Counted from the first letter of the stretch, positions 43,991 to 53,342 are shown. The stretch is 64,000 nucleotides of DNA from Cylindrospermopsis curvispora GIHE-G1 (GCF_014489415.1 NZ_CP060822.1:2155501-2219500); one strand, 5' to 3'. Program-made: numbers and translations. Notes: generated from the letters alone by a model not told the origin.

Positions 43991-45544
43991 TCAGTGCCAG
44001 TCCGCTTGTATAAGGTTCCGTTGGGTGCGGCTAAATATCAAACCAATTTCATGGATAGATTTTCCTGGTTCCCCACGGTACTTTTCAGCATAGTTTCGCT
44101 GAAGGATTTGGTCAAGTGCTGAATTTCCTGCAACTTGATTCCCTTCTACCACCTTGATTTCCATCACATAGACGTGTCCCCCCACCATAACAGTTAAGTC
44201 TGATTGACCATGATTGGTGATATCTTCTGGAATAACTCGAGCATCCAAGGAACTGAGAAAGGCGTAGATTACCGAGGCATAATATCCTTCAAAATCCGCT
44301 AGGTCATTATTAGTGAAATTCCGCCAAGGAATGGAGGCAAATAATCGCTTGATGGTGCTAACTAAGCCTTCTACATCTCCAGAATCCAGTTGGGTATATA
44401 TCAGCCTTTGTATACCTAACTTTTCGTTTACTAAGTTGGCATAGGCGTTGATAAACTGGTTGTTTAGGGCAATCTTCACCTCCATGTTAGGTATGCCCAA
44501 GCAAAACACCATCTGGTTGATATCTGTAAATGTGTCTTTAATGGTCAAATAACCAGACTGAAACAGGAGGGTCACTGGATTAATTTGCTCCACATCGAAG
44601 GAATCGAGTATCTCCTCGGTTACCTGGATTCCCTCCAAATTAGGTAGGAAATACTGCTCCTTCTGGAACAGCTTGAGCAGAAAGCTGGGACTACCTGTCT
44701 CAAACCAGTAGTTGCGAAATTTCATGCCTTCGCTAATGAAGAGGAGAATGTCGTAGGGGTTATAAACGGTCTCTGAACCTGTCCAATTATAACCATTGTA
44801 CCAATGACGTACTGCATCCCAATCCACTCCCTCAAGGTGGTCACCTAAGGACTCCCGCAGGTCCGTTTCAGTATAACCACAGATGGATGAGTAGGCTTCG
44901 CTAATAGTGATGTCCTTGAGTTGATTTATACCACTAAATAGGCTGACCTTGGAGAACTTAGTGACTCCAGTCATAAAGACGAACTGGATGTTGGCATCTT
45001 GACCCTTCAACACTGAGTAAAGGTTTTTCAGTCCCTCTCGCATTTCAGCGGCGATATTTGGGTTATCTATATTATCGAGAATCGGTTTGTCGTATTCATC
45101 TACCAGTACTACTGCTCTAGTACCATATTTAGCCACTGCTTCCCCAATCAGGGTTCCAAATTTCCCTGGTATATCATTTGACTCGTAGGAGACTCCCAGA
45201 CGCTCCGCGTTCTTCCGCAAAAGGTCTAATATACGTCTATCCAACTCTTCTCGGTTTTTTAATACCCCATCAGCAAAATCAATCTTAATTACGGGAAACT
45301 TACGACTCCAGTCCCATTTGTCATGAATATAGAGCCCCTCAAACAATTTTTCATTCCCCTCGAATATCTCCTTCAAGGTATCCACAAATAGACTTTTGCC
45401 AAAGCGTCTTGGTCGTGACAAAAAGAATCTTCCTGCAATCCTGATAAGATGGTAAGCCAACTTTGTTTTATCTACATAGACACAATTGTTTTCACGCAAC
45501 ACGCTCAGGGTATTAATCCCCAAAGGCAAATTTTGTAAATTCAT
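43991..45544 (-). CDS. Array copy 6: AAA-ATPase-like/PD-(D/E)XK protein
   Basis: Start ATG 45542-45544. Block A with V1 alpha, the allele otherwise found in the distal copies 1 and 2, and V2 y. That combination occurs nowhere else in the array. Private changes include NIQFVFMTG and RLIYTQLDSGDVEG. The last third, with EGNQVAGNS, pairs with copy 5. ATPase and nuclease motifs intact. Confidence 0.9.
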   Translation of the reverse strand: MNLQNLPLGINTLSVLRENNCVYVDKTKLAYHLIRIAGRFFLSRPRRFGKSLFVDTLKEIFEGNEKLFEGLYIHDKWDWSRKFPVIKIDFADGVLKNREELDRRILDLLRKNAERLGVSYESNDIPGKFGTLIGEAVAKYGTRAVVLVDEYDKPILDNIDNPNIAAEMREGLKNLYSVLKGQDANIQFVFMTGVTKFSKVSLFSGINQLKDITISEAYSSICGYTETDLRESLGDHLEGVDWDAVRHWYNGYNWTGSETVYNPYDILLFISEGMKFRNYWFETGSPSFLLKLFQKEQYFLPNLEGIQVTEEILDSFDVEQINPVTLLFQSGYLTIKDTFTDINQMVFCLGIPNMEVKIALNNQFINAYANLVNEKLGIQRLIYTQLDSGDVEGLVSTIKRLFASIPWRNFTNNDLADFEGYYASVIYAFLSSLDARVIPEDITNHGQSDLTVMVGGHVYVMEIKVVEGNQVAGNSALDQILQRNYAEKYRGEPGKSIHEIGLIFSRTQRNLIQADWH

Positions 45545-45571
45545 AACACCCCATTGTTGCAAAATCAAAAT

Positions 45572-47137
45572 TCAGTGCCAGTCCGCTTGTATAAGGTTCC
45601 GTTGAGTGCGGCTAAATATCAAACCTATTTCATGGACATATTTTCCTGGTTCCCCACGGTATTTTTCAGCATAGTTTCCTTGGAGGATTTGGTCAAGTGC
45701 TGGATTTCCCTGGACTTCATTCCCCTCTACCACCTTGATTTCCATCACATAGATATGGGCTCCAAGCATGGCGGTTATATCCGCTTGACCATAGTTGCTA
45801 ATGTCCTCCGGGATAACTCGAGCATCTAAGGAACTCAAGAAGGCGTAAATCACAGAGGGATAATATCCTTCAAAATCCGCTAGGTCATTATTAGTGAAAT
45901 TACGCCAGGGAATACCCGCAAATAATCTCTTAATCGCCATAATCATTGATTCCACATCCCCTCTATTCATAAACTCGTATAGAGAGTATTGAATCCCACT
46001 CTTTTCGTTCACAGTTTCCGTATAGGCGTTAATAAACTGGTCATTCAATGCCAGACGAACTTCCAAGTTGGGAATTTTCAGTGCAAACATGTAGCGTTGG
46101 CGACGGGTAAAGGTTCGTTCAATAGTCAAATACCCTGATTGAAACAACAAGGTAACTGGATTAATCTTTTCCACTTCAAAGCATTCCAATATCTCCTCTG
46201 TAACCTCCAAATGTTCCAGGTTGGGAAGGAAATAGCGATTGGTTTGAAACAACTTGACTAGGAATGTGGGACTACCCGTCTCAAACCAGTAGTTGCGAAA
46301 TTTCATGCCTTCGCTAATGAAGAGCAGGATATCGTAGGGGTTATAAACAGTCTCTGAACCTGTCCAATTATAACCATTGTACCAATGGCGCAGTGCATCC
46401 CAATCCACTCCCTCAAGGTGGTTACCGAAGGACTCCCGCAGGTCGGTTTCAGTATAACCACAGATGGATGAGTAGGCTTCGCTAATAGTGATGTCCGTTA
46501 GTTGATTAATCCCACTAAATAGGCTGACCTTAGAGAACTTAGTGACTCCAGTCATAAACACGAACTGGAGGTTGGCATCTTGACTCTTCAACACTGAGTA
46601 AAGGTTTTTCAGTCCCTCCCGCATTTCAGCGGCGATATTTGGGTTATCTATATTATCGAGAATCGGTTTGTCGTATTCATCTACCAGCACCACTACCCTT
46701 TCACCAAACTGCTCCCTTGCACCAGCGATGATTTCTCCAAAGCGTCCTTGAATATCGTCCAGTTCGCAGTTAATCCTCAAGGATTTTGTGGTTTTCAACA
46801 GCACACCATTAATTTTTTTGTCCAACTCCTCCCGGTTTCTGAGCACACCACCAGCAAAATCAATCTTAATTACTGGGAATTTACGACTCCAGTCCCATTT
46901 GTCATGAATATAGAGCCCTTCAAACAATTTTTCATTCCCCTCGAATATCTCCTTCAGGGTATCCACAAATAGACTTTTGCCAAAGCGTCTTGGTCGCGAC
47001 AGAAAAAATGCTCCAGGTTGTTTAATCAATTTTAATGCGAAACTCGTTTTGTCCACATAGACACAATTACTACCACGCATTTTATCTAGCGTGTTTATCC
47101 CTAACGGCAAGTTTTTTAAGTCTACTTCTTGGCTCAT
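45572..47137 (-). CDS. Array copy 7: divergent-C-terminus AAA-like/PD-(D/E)XK protein
   Basis: Start taken at MSQEVDLKNLPLGINTLDKM (ATG 47135-47137), matching the other block-B copies; a frame six codons longer exists. V1 is gamma (KKINGVLLKTTKSLRINCELDD), V2 is y with RESFGNHLEGVDWDALRHW. From residue about 291 to about 462 it differs strongly from all other copies: PTFLVKLFQTNRYFLPNLEH, ERTFTRRQRYMFALKIPNLE, YTETVNEKSGIQYSLYEF. It then rejoins the common sequence at HIYVMEIKVVEG. The nuclease Asp is kept in QADITAMLGAH. This is the best remaining example of an older, unhomogenised block. Confidence 0.9.
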   Translation of the reverse strand: MSQEVDLKNLPLGINTLDKMRGSNCVYVDKTSFALKLIKQPGAFFLSRPRRFGKSLFVDTLKEIFEGNEKLFEGLYIHDKWDWSRKFPVIKIDFAGGVLRNREELDKKINGVLLKTTKSLRINCELDDIQGRFGEIIAGAREQFGERVVVLVDEYDKPILDNIDNPNIAAEMREGLKNLYSVLKSQDANLQFVFMTGVTKFSKVSLFSGINQLTDITISEAYSSICGYTETDLRESFGNHLEGVDWDALRHWYNGYNWTGSETVYNPYDILLFISEGMKFRNYWFETGSPTFLVKLFQTNRYFLPNLEHLEVTEEILECFEVEKINPVTLLFQSGYLTIERTFTRRQRYMFALKIPNLEVRLALNDQFINAYTETVNEKSGIQYSLYEFMNRGDVESMIMAIKRLFAGIPWRNFTNNDLADFEGYYPSVIYAFLSSLDARVIPEDISNYGQADITAMLGAHIYVMEIKVVEGNEVQGNPALDQILQGNYAEKYRGEPGKYVHEIGLIFSRTQRNLIQADWH

Positions 47138-47197
47138 GTGTAATGATTCATCCAATAAATTAGTCTCTTATTAGAGCAGATCAATTATTAACTAGAC

Positions 47198-48763
47198 TTA
47201 TTGCCAATTCGCTTGTATAAGGTTCCTTTGGCTGCGGCTAAATATCAAACCTATTTCATGGACATATTTTCCCGGTTCCCCACGGTATTTTTCAGCATAG
47301 TTTCGCTGGAGGATTTGGTCAAGTGCTGGATTTCCCTGGACTTCATTCCCCTCTACCACCTTGATTTCCATCACATAGATGTGTCCCTCCACCATAACAG
47401 TTAAGTCCGACTGACCATGATTGGTGATATCTTCTGGGATAACTCGACCATCCAAGGAACTGAGAAAGGCGTAAATTACCGAGGCATAATATCCTTCAAA
47501 ATCTGCTAGGTCGTTATTAGTGAAATTCCGCCAAGGAATGGAGGCAAATAATCGCTTGATGGTGCTGACTAAGCCTTCTACATCTCCAGAACGCAGTTGG
47601 GTATGTATCAGTCTTTGTATACCTAACTTTTCGTTGACTAAGTTAGCATAGGCGTTGATAAACTGGTTGTTGAGGGCAATCTTCACCTCCATATTGGGTA
47701 TGCCCAAGCAAAACACCATTTGGTTGATATCTGTAAATGTGTCCTTAATGGTCAGATAACCAGACTGAAACAGGAGGGTCACTGGATTAATCTGCTCCAC
47801 ATCAAAGGAATCGAGTATCTCCTCGGTTACCTGGATTCCCTCCAAATTAGGTAGGAAATACTGCTCCTTCTGGAACAGTTTGAGTAAAAAGCTGGGACTA
47901 CCCGTCTCAAACCAGTAGTTGCGAAATCTCATGCCTTCGCTAATGAAGAGCAGGATATCGTAGGGGTTATAAACAGTCTCTGAACTTGTCCAATTATAAC
48001 CATTGTACCAATGGCGCAGCGCATCCCAATCCACTCCCTCAAGGTGGTTACCGAAGGACTCCCGCAGGTCGGTTTCAGTATAACCACAGATGGATGAGTA
48101 GGCTTCGCTAATAGTGATGTCCTTGAGTTGATTAATCCCACTAAATAGGCTGACCTTGGAGAACTTAGTGACTCCAGTCATAAACACGAACTGGAGGTTG
48201 GCATCTTGACTCTTCAACACTGAGTAAAGGTTTTTCAGTCCCTCTCGCATTTCAGCGGCGATATTTGGGTTATCTATATTATCGAGAATCGGTTTGTCGT
48301 ATTCATCTACCAGCACCACTACCCTTTCACCAAACTGCTCCCTTGCACCAGCGATGATTTCTCCAAAGCGTCCTTGAATATCGTCCAGTTCGCAGTTAAT
48401 CCTCAAGGATTTTGTGGTTTTCAACAGCACACCATTAATTTTTTTGTCCAACTCCTCCCGGTTTCTGAGCACACCACCAGCAAAATCAATCTTAATTACT
48501 GGGAATTTACGACTCCAGTCCCATTTGTCATGAATATAGAGCCCTTCAAACAATTTTTCATTCCCCTCGAATATCTCCTTCAGGGTATCCACAAATAGAC
48601 TTTTGCCAAAGCGTCTTGGTCGCGACAGAAAAAATGCTCCAGGTTGTTTAATCAATTTTAATGCGAAACTCGTTTTGTCCACATAGACACAATTACTACC
48701 ACGCATTTTATCTAGCGTGTTTATCCCTAACGGCAAGTTTTTTAAGTCTACTTCTTGGCTCAT
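47198..48763 (-). CDS. Array copy 8: hybrid of copies 7 and 9
   Basis: Start MSQEVDLKN (ATG 48761-48763). The 5' half, from the spacer through V1 gamma to the region around residue 285 (HLEGVDWDALRHWYNGYNW), follows copy 7. The 3' half, from SFLLKLFQKEQYF to the stop and into the next spacer, follows copy 9 (including SSLDGRVIPED, VEGHIYVMEIKV, QANWQ). Private changes: NWTSSET and EGMRFRNYW. It has the look of a recombinant formed by unequal crossing-over between flanking copies. A 42-nt spacer separates it from copy 7 and again from copy 9. Confidence 0.9.
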   Translation of the reverse strand: MSQEVDLKNLPLGINTLDKMRGSNCVYVDKTSFALKLIKQPGAFFLSRPRRFGKSLFVDTLKEIFEGNEKLFEGLYIHDKWDWSRKFPVIKIDFAGGVLRNREELDKKINGVLLKTTKSLRINCELDDIQGRFGEIIAGAREQFGERVVVLVDEYDKPILDNIDNPNIAAEMREGLKNLYSVLKSQDANLQFVFMTGVTKFSKVSLFSGINQLKDITISEAYSSICGYTETDLRESFGNHLEGVDWDALRHWYNGYNWTSSETVYNPYDILLFISEGMRFRNYWFETGSPSFLLKLFQKEQYFLPNLEGIQVTEEILDSFDVEQINPVTLLFQSGYLTIKDTFTDINQMVFCLGIPNMEVKIALNNQFINAYANLVNEKLGIQRLIHTQLRSGDVEGLVSTIKRLFASIPWRNFTNNDLADFEGYYASVIYAFLSSLDGRVIPEDITNHGQSDLTVMVEGHIYVMEIKVVEGNEVQGNPALDQILQRNYAEKYRGEPGKYVHEIGLIFSRSQRNLIQANWQ

Positions 48764-48823
48764 GTGTAATGATTCATCCAATAAATTAGTCTCTTATTAG
48801 AGCAGATCAATTATTAACTAGAC

Positions 48824-50389
48824 TTATTGCCAATTCGCTTGTATAAGGTTCCTTTGGCTGCGGCTAAATATCAAACCTATTTCATGGACATATTTTCCCG
48901 GTTCCCCACGGTATTTTTCAGCATAGTTTCGCTGGAGGATTTGGTCAAGTGCTGGATTTCCCTGGACTTCATTCCCCTCTACCACCTTGATTTCCATCAC
49001 ATAGATGTGTCCCTCCACCATAACAGTTAAGTCCGACTGACCATGATTGGTGATATCTTCTGGGATAACTCGACCATCCAAGGAACTGAGAAAGGCGTAA
49101 ATTACCGAGGCATAATATCCTTCAAAATCTGCTAGGTCGTTATTAGTGAAATTCCGCCAAGGAATGGAGGCAAATAATCGCTTGATGGTGCTGACTAAGC
49201 CTTCTACATCTCCAGAACGCAGTTGGGTATGTATCAGTCTTTGTATACCTAACTTTTCGTTGACTAAGTTAGCATAGGCGTTGATAAACTGGTTGTTGAG
49301 GGCAATCTTCACCTCCATATTGGGTATGCCCAAGCAAAACACCATTTGGTTGATATCTGTAAATGTGTCCTTAATGGTCAGATAACCAGACTGAAACAGG
49401 AGGGTCACTGGATTAATCTGCTCCACATCAAAGGAATCGAGTATCTCCTCGGTTACCTGGATTCCCTCCAAATTAGGTAGGAAATACTGCTCCTTCTGGA
49501 ACAGCTTGAGCAGAAAGCTGGGACTACCCGTCTCAAACCAGTAGTTGCGAAATTTCATGCCTTCGCTAATGAAGAGGAGGATGTCATAGGGATTGTAAAC
49601 GGTCTCTGAACCTGTCCAATTATAACCATTGTACCAATGACGTACTGCATCCCAATCCACTCCCTCAAGGTGGTCACCTAAGGACTCCCGCAGGTCCGTT
49701 TCAGTATAACCACAGATGGATGAGTAGGCTTCGCTAATAGTGATGTCCTTGAGTTGATTTATACCACTAAATAGGCTGACCTTGGAGAACTTAGTGACTC
49801 CAGTCATAAATACGAACTGGAGGTTGGCATCTTGACTCTTCAACACTGAGTAAAGGTTTTTCAGTCCCTCTCGCATTTCAGCGGCGATATTTGGGTTATC
49901 TATATTATCGAGAATTGGTTTGTCGTATTCATCTACCAGCACCACTACCCTTTCACCGAACTGCTCCCTTGCACCAGCGATGATTTCTCCAAAAATCCCG
50001 CTGATACTCTTCTTTTTCGAGCCAACCCCCAGGCGATCGCCATTAGTCCAGAGAACATCCCGAATCTTTTCATCTAACTCTTCTCGGTTTTTTAATACCC
50101 CATCCGCAAAATCAATCTTAATTACGGGAAACTTACGACTCCAGTCCCATTTGTCATGAATATAGAGCCCCTCAAACAATTTTTCATTCGCCTCGAATAT
50201 CTCCTTCAGGGTATCCACAAATAGACTTTTACCAAAGCGTCTTGGTCGTGACAAAAAAAACGCACCAGGTTGTTTAATCAGTTTTAATGCCAAACGCGTC
50301 TTGTCCACATAGACACAGTCACTACCACGCAGTTTATCTAGCGTGTTTATCCCCAAAGGCAAGTTTTTTAGGTTTACTTCTTGGCTCAT
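48824..50389 (-). CDS. Array copy 9: promoter-proximal AAA-like/PD-(D/E)XK protein
   Basis: 521 residues, first gene of the array in the direction of transcription, 44 nt after the pyk stop. Block B has private residues (MSQEVNLKN, GSDCVYVDKTRLALKL, FEANEKL). V1 is beta with DEKIRD and SKKKS, V2 is y. The C-terminal third is identical to copy 8. It may be the oldest or founder copy because its 5' end has the most private changes, but that is inference. Catalytic motifs intact. Confidence 0.9.
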   Translation of the reverse strand: MSQEVNLKNLPLGINTLDKLRGSDCVYVDKTRLALKLIKQPGAFFLSRPRRFGKSLFVDTLKEIFEANEKLFEGLYIHDKWDWSRKFPVIKIDFADGVLKNREELDEKIRDVLWTNGDRLGVGSKKKSISGIFGEIIAGAREQFGERVVVLVDEYDKPILDNIDNPNIAAEMREGLKNLYSVLKSQDANLQFVFMTGVTKFSKVSLFSGINQLKDITISEAYSSICGYTETDLRESLGDHLEGVDWDAVRHWYNGYNWTGSETVYNPYDILLFISEGMKFRNYWFETGSPSFLLKLFQKEQYFLPNLEGIQVTEEILDSFDVEQINPVTLLFQSGYLTIKDTFTDINQMVFCLGIPNMEVKIALNNQFINAYANLVNEKLGIQRLIHTQLRSGDVEGLVSTIKRLFASIPWRNFTNNDLADFEGYYASVIYAFLSSLDGRVIPEDITNHGQSDLTVMVEGHIYVMEIKVVEGNEVQGNPALDQILQRNYAEKYRGEPGKYVHEIGLIFSRSQRNLIQANWQ

Positions 50390-50433
50390 GTGTAATGATC
50401 ACTGCAATTTCTTAGAAATGTAATAGAGCATGT

Positions 50434-52203
50434 TCATCTTGTACTCACCGCACCAGAATAGACTAATCCCCGCTGCATATCTAAAGTCAAAATTGTCCCA
50501 TCTTTTATTACTTGGGTCGCTTGCTTGACACCCACTATTACCGGTACTCCTAATCTCAGTCCAATTACAGCAGCATGACTATTCAAACTCTCCTCCTCCG
50601 TAATAATACCACTAGCCTTACGGATTGCTTCCACACAATCTGCTCCGGTGCTGGATGCTACTAAAATGTCTCCTTGACTGAAATTGGTTGCGTCTATACC
50701 ACTGCGCACAACTCTTGCACGACCACTAACAGAACCCTGCCCTAAACCAATTCCTTGGCCTAATATAGCTGTGACTACTTCCACTTTAATTAAGTCTGTA
50801 GACCCAGAAACTCCCTGCAATGTACCAGCAGTCATTACCACCAAATCCCCCTCACTCAAGAGGCTTTTTTCCTGGGCTACGTTAATGGCAGCTTGGAATG
50901 TTTGGCCAGTGGAAGGCAAGTCCAATACCAGTAAAGGTCTAACACCCCAAACCATTTGTAATTGTCTAGCCACGTTTACATGAGGTGTGATAGCTAAAAT
51001 GGGCGTTTTGGGACGGTATTTAGAAACATTGCGCGCAGTTGCTCCCGTTTGGGTTAAGGTCATAATTGCTGCTGCACCTAAGTTCTCGGCAATCTGTCCC
51101 ACAGCTTGACTAATAGCATTAGGAATAGAACGTTTATCATCTGTTCCTAAACGAGAACTGGTATTTATCTGTTCCTGTTCAATACGCTCTGCTATTCTGG
51201 CCATAGTAGCTACTGCTTCTACCGGATAGTTACCTACCGCCGTCTCATTGGAAAGCATTACCGCATCTGTACCATCTAAAATCGCGTTGGCAACGTCAGA
51301 CACTTCAGCACGAGTTGGACGAGGATTGCTGACCATGCTATCTAACATTTGAGTAGCAGTGATAATGGGAATGCCCAAACGGTTAGCCGTGGCAATTAAT
51401 CGCTTTTGCAGCACGGGAACATCTTCTGCAGGTAGTTCCACCCCTAAATCACCTCTAGCAACCATTACTCCATCACACAAGGAAAGAACTTCTTCCATTT
51501 GTTCGATGGCTTCGTGTTTCTCAATCTTGGCAACTACGGGCACATTCTTACCAGTGCTGGAAATTAATTCTTTGATTTCTATAATGTCTTGGGGATTACG
51601 CACAAAGGACAGAGCTACCCAATCCACTCCCTGATCTAAACCAAACATCAGATCCTCTCGATCCTTATCGGTCATGGCTTTAATAGACAAATACACTCCG
51701 GGAAAGTTGACCCCCTTGTTGTTAGAAAGTTTACCCGCAACTGTGACTCGACAATGTAAATCTCCTTTGTCACGGTTAATTTCTTCCACCACCATTTCTA
51801 CTCGACCATCATCAAGGAGAATTTTTGACCCAATTGGCACTTCCTCTGCTAGATAATCATAGGTGACACAGCTAATTTCTTCATTCCCCACTACTGGACG
51901 ATTTGTTAGAGTAAAGCGATCGCCTTTAGATAGCATGATAAAACCATTATCAAATTTACCTAGACGAATTTTAGGTCCTTGTAAATCTTGCAAGATTGCT
52001 ACTGGTCTGTTTAGCTCAAAAGCGGTTTGTCTAATCAAACGTATACTGCGCTGATGATCAGCGTGGGTGCCATGGGAAAAATTTAATCTTAGAGTGGTTG
52101 CTCCAGCTTCAATAATAGCTTTTAGAATTTCTGGACTGCTGGTAGCAGGTCCGATGGTAGCAACGATTTTGGTGCGACGCAGAGAATCTCTTAATTGCGA
52201 CAT
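50434..52203 (-). CDS. pyk: Pyruvate kinase with C-terminal PEP-utilising-type domain
   Basis: The 589-residue enzyme makes pyruvate and ATP from phosphoenolpyruvate in glycolysis. TKIVATIGPATSSPEIL opens the TIM barrel; LNFSHGTHADH, AILQDLQGPKIRLG and MVARGDLGVELPAEDVPVLQKRLI (with the active-site region) follow, then ITATQMLDSM. Beyond the normal length of about 480, the C-terminus (about 495-589: DILVASSTGADCVEAIRKASGIITEEESLNSHAAVIG) is the swivelling phosphohistidine-like domain found in many cyanobacterial and Bacillus pyruvate kinases. Start ATG 52201-52203. The array of AAA/nuclease genes follows directly on the same strand. Confidence 0.96.
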   Translation of the reverse strand: MSQLRDSLRRTKIVATIGPATSSPEILKAIIEAGATTLRLNFSHGTHADHQRSIRLIRQTAFELNRPVAILQDLQGPKIRLGKFDNGFIMLSKGDRFTLTNRPVVGNEEISCVTYDYLAEEVPIGSKILLDDGRVEMVVEEINRDKGDLHCRVTVAGKLSNNKGVNFPGVYLSIKAMTDKDREDLMFGLDQGVDWVALSFVRNPQDIIEIKELISSTGKNVPVVAKIEKHEAIEQMEEVLSLCDGVMVARGDLGVELPAEDVPVLQKRLIATANRLGIPIITATQMLDSMVSNPRPTRAEVSDVANAILDGTDAVMLSNETAVGNYPVEAVATMARIAERIEQEQINTSSRLGTDDKRSIPNAISQAVGQIAENLGAAAIMTLTQTGATARNVSKYRPKTPILAITPHVNVARQLQMVWGVRPLLVLDLPSTGQTFQAAINVAQEKSLLSEGDLVVMTAGTLQGVSGSTDLIKVEVVTAILGQGIGLGQGSVSGRARVVRSGIDATNFSQGDILVASSTGADCVEAIRKASGIITEEESLNSHAAVIGLRLGVPVIVGVKQATQVIKDGTILTLDMQRGLVYSGAVSTR

Positions 52204-52427
52204 GTGGATTTTAGGATTGTTGGGATCTATCTGGGAAATAATGGTAAGTTAAGCAGCTAACTCTTTTAGTGATTACTATATCAATGTCAATGAATCAATC
52301 TATTCCTCATCTAATCAGCATCACTGCGATTAAATCTTACTACAATTAATTCAGAATCGGAAATCTATACAAAACCTATAGGAAACTTAAACATATTTAA
52401 ATCCCGATTAACAATAGTAACAAAGCC

Positions 52428-53342
52428 ATGACCAATCAACTAACATTCAAAACCTGGAACAGAATCAAACAAAAACTGACCCCCTATTTCTTTTTAATAC
52501 CTGCTTTGTTTTTGCTGAGCTTAACCGTTTTTGTACCTGCACTGCAAGCTTTTTACCTGAGTTTTACCACCTATCAAGATATTGGGGAGTCCCCCAAATT
52601 TATAGGTATTGACAACTTTGTCCGGTTATGGTACGACCCCATATTCTGGCTAACCCTAGTTAATACTATTGTTTACCTGGTGGGAGTTGTACCAGTTCTA
52701 GTTATTCTACCCTTACTTCTAGCAATTTTAGTGAATCAAAAATTACGGGGAATGAGTTGGTTTAGAACTGCTTATTACACACCCGTAGTAATTTCCATGG
52801 TAGTTGCTGGTATTGCTTGGAAATGGTTATATGCAGAAAATGGTTTATTAAATCAATTAATCAAAACTTTGGGTATCTTTACCGATGGGATTCCTTGGTT
52901 AACCAGTCCAGATAAAATTTTAGGAATTGTGCCCATTTCCCTGGCCAGCGTTATGGTTGTGACTATTTGGAAGGGTTTGGGATATTACATGGTTATTTAT
53001 CTAGCTGGTTTACAATCTATTCCCGAAGACATTTATGAAGCTGCTGCTATTGACGGTTCTGAAGGTATTCGTCAACATATAGACATTACTATTCCCCTAA
53101 TGCGTCCCTATTTAGCTCTAGTAGCAGTTATTTCCGCTATTTCCGCTACTAAAGTTTTTGAAGAAGTTTACATTATGACTGGTGGTGGACCTCTCAATAG
53201 CTCTAAAACAGTTGTTTATTACTTATATGAGCAAGCGTTTAGTAATCTACAATTGACGTACGCTTGTACTATTGGGTTAGTCCTATTCGTGATCATTTTA
53301 GGATTATCCTATTTACAGATAGGAATTACCCGAGAGCGTTAA
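52428..53342 (+). CDS. Sugar ABC transporter permease (MalF-type)
   Basis: A 304-residue inner-membrane protein with six predicted membrane segments starting about residue 20 (PYFFLIPALFLLSLTVFVPAL). The EAA loop that contacts the ATPase is visible as YEAAAIDGSEGIRQHIDITIPLMRP (about 205-229). Such permeases pair with a second permease, a binding protein and an MsmX/MalK-type ATPase; none of those is adjacent, so it is an orphan here and the substrate is unknown. Glucosylglycerol or trehalose/sucrose transporters are candidates in cyanobacteria. Its stop overlaps the convergent tamB stop by 3 nt. Confidence 0.9.
   Translation: MTNQLTFKTWNRIKQKLTPYFFLIPALFLLSLTVFVPALQAFYLSFTTYQDIGESPKFIGIDNFVRLWYDPIFWLTLVNTIVYLVGVVPVLVILPLLLAILVNQKLRGMSWFRTAYYTPVVISMVVAGIAWKWLYAENGLLNQLIKTLGIFTDGIPWLTSPDKILGIVPISLASVMVVTIWKGLGYYMVIYLAGLQSIPEDIYEAAAIDGSEGIRQHIDITIPLMRPYLALVAVISAISATKVFEEVYIMTGGGPLNSSKTVVYYLYEQAFSNLQLTYACTIGLVLFVIILGLSYLQIGITRER

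Larger units (their letters stand above)
35986..50389 (-). repeat. Nine-copy tandem gene array of AAA-like/PD-(D/E)XK paralogues
   Basis: Nine head-to-tail copies of a roughly 1.6-kb gene fill 14.4 kb without other genes. Unit lengths are 1581 nt (copies with the ATG-after-TTG 5' end), 1626 nt and 1631 nt (copies starting MSQEV). Long stretches are identical between neighbours: copies 3 and 4 over most of their 3' parts, 7 and 8 over their 5' halves, 8 and 9 over their 3' halves. Other blocks differ sharply. The array sits 44 nt after pyk on the same strand and could be read from its promoter. Confidence 0.97.

Noticed and set aside
35986-50389. Plus-strand ORFs conserved across the array (about 67 and 79 residues)
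   Set aside because: They are shadows of the paralogous minus-strand genes and recur only because those genes are near-identical; no ribosome sites or family resemblance.
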